Positions 6,101-7,871 of a DNA stretch of 7,871 bases are shown here, piece by piece; the stretch's first letter is position 1; every line of letters starts with the position of its first letter. Made by a program: the position numbers and the translations under genes. The stretch lies in NCBI GenBank assembly GCA_964402115.1, contig CAYOBW010000322.1, forward strand, positions 1-7,871, written 5' to 3'. The notes beneath the pieces were generated by a model. It did not search any database and was not told the DNA's origin. It saw only the letters and a list, made by a program, of their open reading frames with translations. The stretch comes from CAYOBW01 sp964402115 (GTDB lineage Bacteria; Verrucomicrobiota; Kiritimatiellia; UBA8416; CAYOBW01).

Positions 6101-7825
6101 TCACCACTCGTCCGTCCGGAACGGGGACGCCGGCAGCCCTTCCCGATTGTACAGATTCGCGCCCGCAGGGTCCTGGCAGTAGGCATACCGCACCGCGACC
6201 GGATTCGGAACACCGGGGGTGAAAACGCGAACGCCATGGCCGCCGATCTCCGCCTTCGCCAGTGCCCATTTCCTGTCCGCCCCGGCCACGGCGAATCCGC
6301 TCAGCTGCACATCCGGCGTCGGCAGAACCGGCTTCAGCCCGTCCTTGGCGCCAGCCATGAGGCCGGACCCAGCGTGGTCGAACCGGACGAGAACATGGTC
6401 CCCTTCCACGACCATGTCCCGGTACAGCGGCCCACTGACGACGAGATCCTTCAGTCCGTACTCGTTCCGCAGGGCCCAGAGCGACAGTCGCTTCGCGACG
6501 TCCTGCTTGTTGCGCGGGTGCCAGCCCGAGTCACCGGGCAGATCGATGATCACCGCCATACCCGTGTGCGGAATGGCCAGGCACTTGCGCTGGGCTTCGC
6601 GCGTGGGCGCGAGGCCGTCACCCTGCCACGGCGGGTTGTCCTTCTGCGGCATCCGCGCCAGCTGCACATAGTAGAAGGGCAGGTCCTCGCACCCCCACGC
6701 CTTGCGCCAGCCCCCGATCAGCGCCTGCATGCGCTTGACGTAGATGTCGTTCTCGCCGCCGTTCCACTCGCCCTGGTACCAGACGAAGCCCCGCAGGCTG
6801 AATGGCACCAACGGCTGGATCATGCCCACGTAGAGGCCGGCATTACCCATCCGGGGATGGTTCGGCCAATCTGGTGCGACCGGCACTGGCGCACCGCTCG
6901 CCATCGCCGCCCTCGTTCGGGCAATCCAGTTCTCCAACACCGGCAGCGCCTGCGGCAGGATCTGTTCGCGGTAATGCCTCTGCGCGTCGGCTATGCCCTT
7001 CACGCCGTCCGCCAGTTCCGGCACCGAAGCCAGCCCCTCCGGAGCGGTCCACAGCTCAATGCGCGTGCCACCCACCGAGCTGTGGATAAGGCCGAGGGGC
7101 ACGTTGGCCCGCGCCCGGATCTCACGACCGAACAGGTACAGCAGCGCCGAAAAGTCGCGGACCGCTGCCGGGGAACAGACGGCCCAACTGGCGTTCACGT
7201 CATCCGCTACCTGGTGCTTCTCGTTCCGTGGGACGTTGAACAGGCGGATCGTGACGTTGGTCGCCACGGCCATTTCCGCCTGCGCGTTCTCGACGTCGCG
7301 CATGGCGAACTCCATGTTCGACTGGCCCGAGCCGAGCCACACATCGCCCACCAGCACGTCTCCAATCCTCACCGTGTTGCGCCCGGCGATCAGGAGTTCC
7401 TGCGGCACGGCGCAGGCCTTCAATGGCGCGAATCTCGCCTGCCACCTGCCGTCCGCCCCTGCAACAACCATGACGCGCTGCCCGGCGAACGCCAGCGCTA
7501 CCTGCTCGCCCGGGTCTGCCCAGCCCCAGACGGGAACCTCCCGATCCCGCTGAAACACCATGTGGTCGGTGAACAGCCCCGGCATGCGCACGTCGGCCCG
7601 CGCGACCGAGGCTGCCAGGGCCACGAGCGCCAGGATTCGTCCGCCGACAGGAAAGCCCCTTTCCGGGCGGCAGGGCGTTTGCGCCCCGGGAGCGATCTGC
7701 AGCCGTTCATGCATGTCGGCAAGCATGCAGAAAGCGAACGGCGGGGTCAAGAGCGGCGGCGCGCGCGGAAGAGCGCAAGGCGCCCGATTACGAGACAGAC
7801 GCGGTACATGTGACACCGGGTGCAC
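6101..7825 (-). CDS. Sialate O-acetylesterase-family (SGNH) carbohydrate esterase, exported
   Basis: This family removes O-acetyl groups from sugars: sialic acid in animals, and often xylan or other acetylated glycans in bacteria. Counting from GTG (574 residues), an export signal ends at ARA-D (75-78) after the core ILALVALAAS. Typical landmarks follow: LFTDHMVFQRD (84-94), VWGWADPGE (99-107), DVWLGSGQSNMEF (161-173, nucleophile Ser169), VWYQGEWNGG (348-357), WHPRNKQDVAKRL (435-447, catalytic His436), and the closing NLYNREGLPASPFRTD (557-572). The usual Ser or Ala after WYQGE is Trp. The start is unresolved. GTG at 7825 puts some 62 residues, many Arg and Pro, before the signal core. ATG at 7726 or 7714 gives a shorter n-region. 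None has a good ribosome binding site. I give the longest frame. True sialic acid specificity is unproven; the adjacent convergent fucosidase suggests a shared decorated glycan. Confidence 0.9.
   Translation of the reverse strand: MHPVSHVPRLSRNRAPCALPRAPPLLTPPFAFCMLADMHERLQIAPGAQTPCRPERGFPVGGRILALVALAASVARADVRMPGLFTDHMVFQRDREVPVWGWADPGEQVALAFAGQRVMVVAGADGRWQARFAPLKACAVPQELLIAGRNTVRIGDVLVGDVWLGSGQSNMEFAMRDVENAQAEMAVATNVTIRLFNVPRNEKHQVADDVNASWAVCSPAAVRDFSALLYLFGREIRARANVPLGLIHSSVGGTRIELWTAPEGLASVPELADGVKGIADAQRHYREQILPQALPVLENWIARTRAAMASGAPVPVAPDWPNHPRMGNAGLYVGMIQPLVPFSLRGFVWYQGEWNGGENDIYVKRMQALIGGWRKAWGCEDLPFYYVQLARMPQKDNPPWQGDGLAPTREAQRKCLAIPHTGMAVIIDLPGDSGWHPRNKQDVAKRLSLWALRNEYGLKDLVVSGPLYRDMVVEGDHVLVRFDHAGSGLMAGAKDGLKPVLPTPDVQLSGFAVAGADRKWALAKAEIGGHGVRVFTPGVPNPVAVRYAYCQDPAGANLYNREGLPASPFRTDEW
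7787..7814 (-). promoter_or_regulatory. Weak promoter candidate for the esterase gene
   Basis: On the minus strand, GTCACA (7814-7809) and CGTAAT (7792-7787) each match the -35 and -10 consensus at 4 of 6, spaced 16 bp apart. If real, transcription starts inside the longest reading frame and excludes the GTG at 7825, favouring ATG at 7726. The remaining 7826-7871 shows no gene. Confidence 0.18.
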
Positions 7826-7871
7826 GAACGCTCTTGGATGGCTCGAATAGCCCGTGAACCTGATGATGTGG

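Noticed and set aside
6236..7813. A 525-codon open frame on the + strand opposite the esterase gene
   Set aside because: It has no recognisable domain, is very rich in Arg, His and Pro, and lies fully antisense to a gene with clear family motifs. Long antisense frames are expected in GC-rich coding DNA.
1..7871. Search by eye for tRNA genes, CRISPR repeats, transposase genes, attachment sites and toxin-antitoxin pairs
   Set aside because: Nothing met the standard. The intergenic gaps are all under 200 bases and show only the small hairpins and promoter-like boxes listed.

Overview
The window is GC-rich and tightly packed. It holds seven protein-coding genes on both strands and no RNA gene, insertion sequence, CRISPR array or prophage signal that I can see. 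The mix suggests an environmental or gut polysaccharide-degrading bacterium: a Soj-type ParA, a peptide deformylase of the GLGLAAQQ type, a short-lid nucleotide kinase, and secreted GH29 fucosidase and sialate-O-acetylesterase-like enzymes. The PVC group (Verrucomicrobiota/Kiritimatiellota/Lentisphaerota) would fit. This placement is an inference from gene content and protein style, not from a marker gene.

Layout. Positions 1-194 are non-coding, with a perfect GC-rich hairpin (24-46) and a possible promoter. Peptide deformylase (def, 195-743, +) ends tail-to-tail with a three-gene leftward unit that reads dtd (2724-2275), an unrecognised 235-residue protein (2254-1547), then a soj/parA-like ATPase (1536-706). 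The ParA and Def reading frames overlap by 38 bp at their 3' ends. A short AT-rich divergent region (2725-2809) separates dtd from a rightward unit: an adenylate-kinase-like NMP kinase (2810-3448), a parvulin-type peptidylprolyl isomerase (3486-4364) and, 19 bp further on, a GH29 alpha-L-fucosidase (4384-6060). Converging on the fucosidase is a sialate-O-acetylesterase-family SGNH esterase (7825-6101, -). The window ends just upstream of that gene.

How the genes may work together. The left half is housekeeping: N-terminal deformylation of new proteins, removal of D-amino acids from mischarged tRNA, chromosome segregation or cell organisation, nucleotide phosphorylation and proline isomerisation. 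The right half is a two-enzyme module for decorated glycans. One exported enzyme removes alpha-linked L-fucose and the other removes O-acetyl groups, a pairing expected for host mucins or for algal and plant polysaccharides. The fucosidase sits so close behind the isomerase gene that it may be read from the housekeeping unit.

I found no convincing undescribed system. The points most worth a second look are the conserved-looking unknown protein between dtd and parA, a ParA with no ParB in view, the atypical short-lid kinase with no ribosome binding site and a -10-like box 7 nt before its ATG, and the unresolved start codons of the two exported enzymes.
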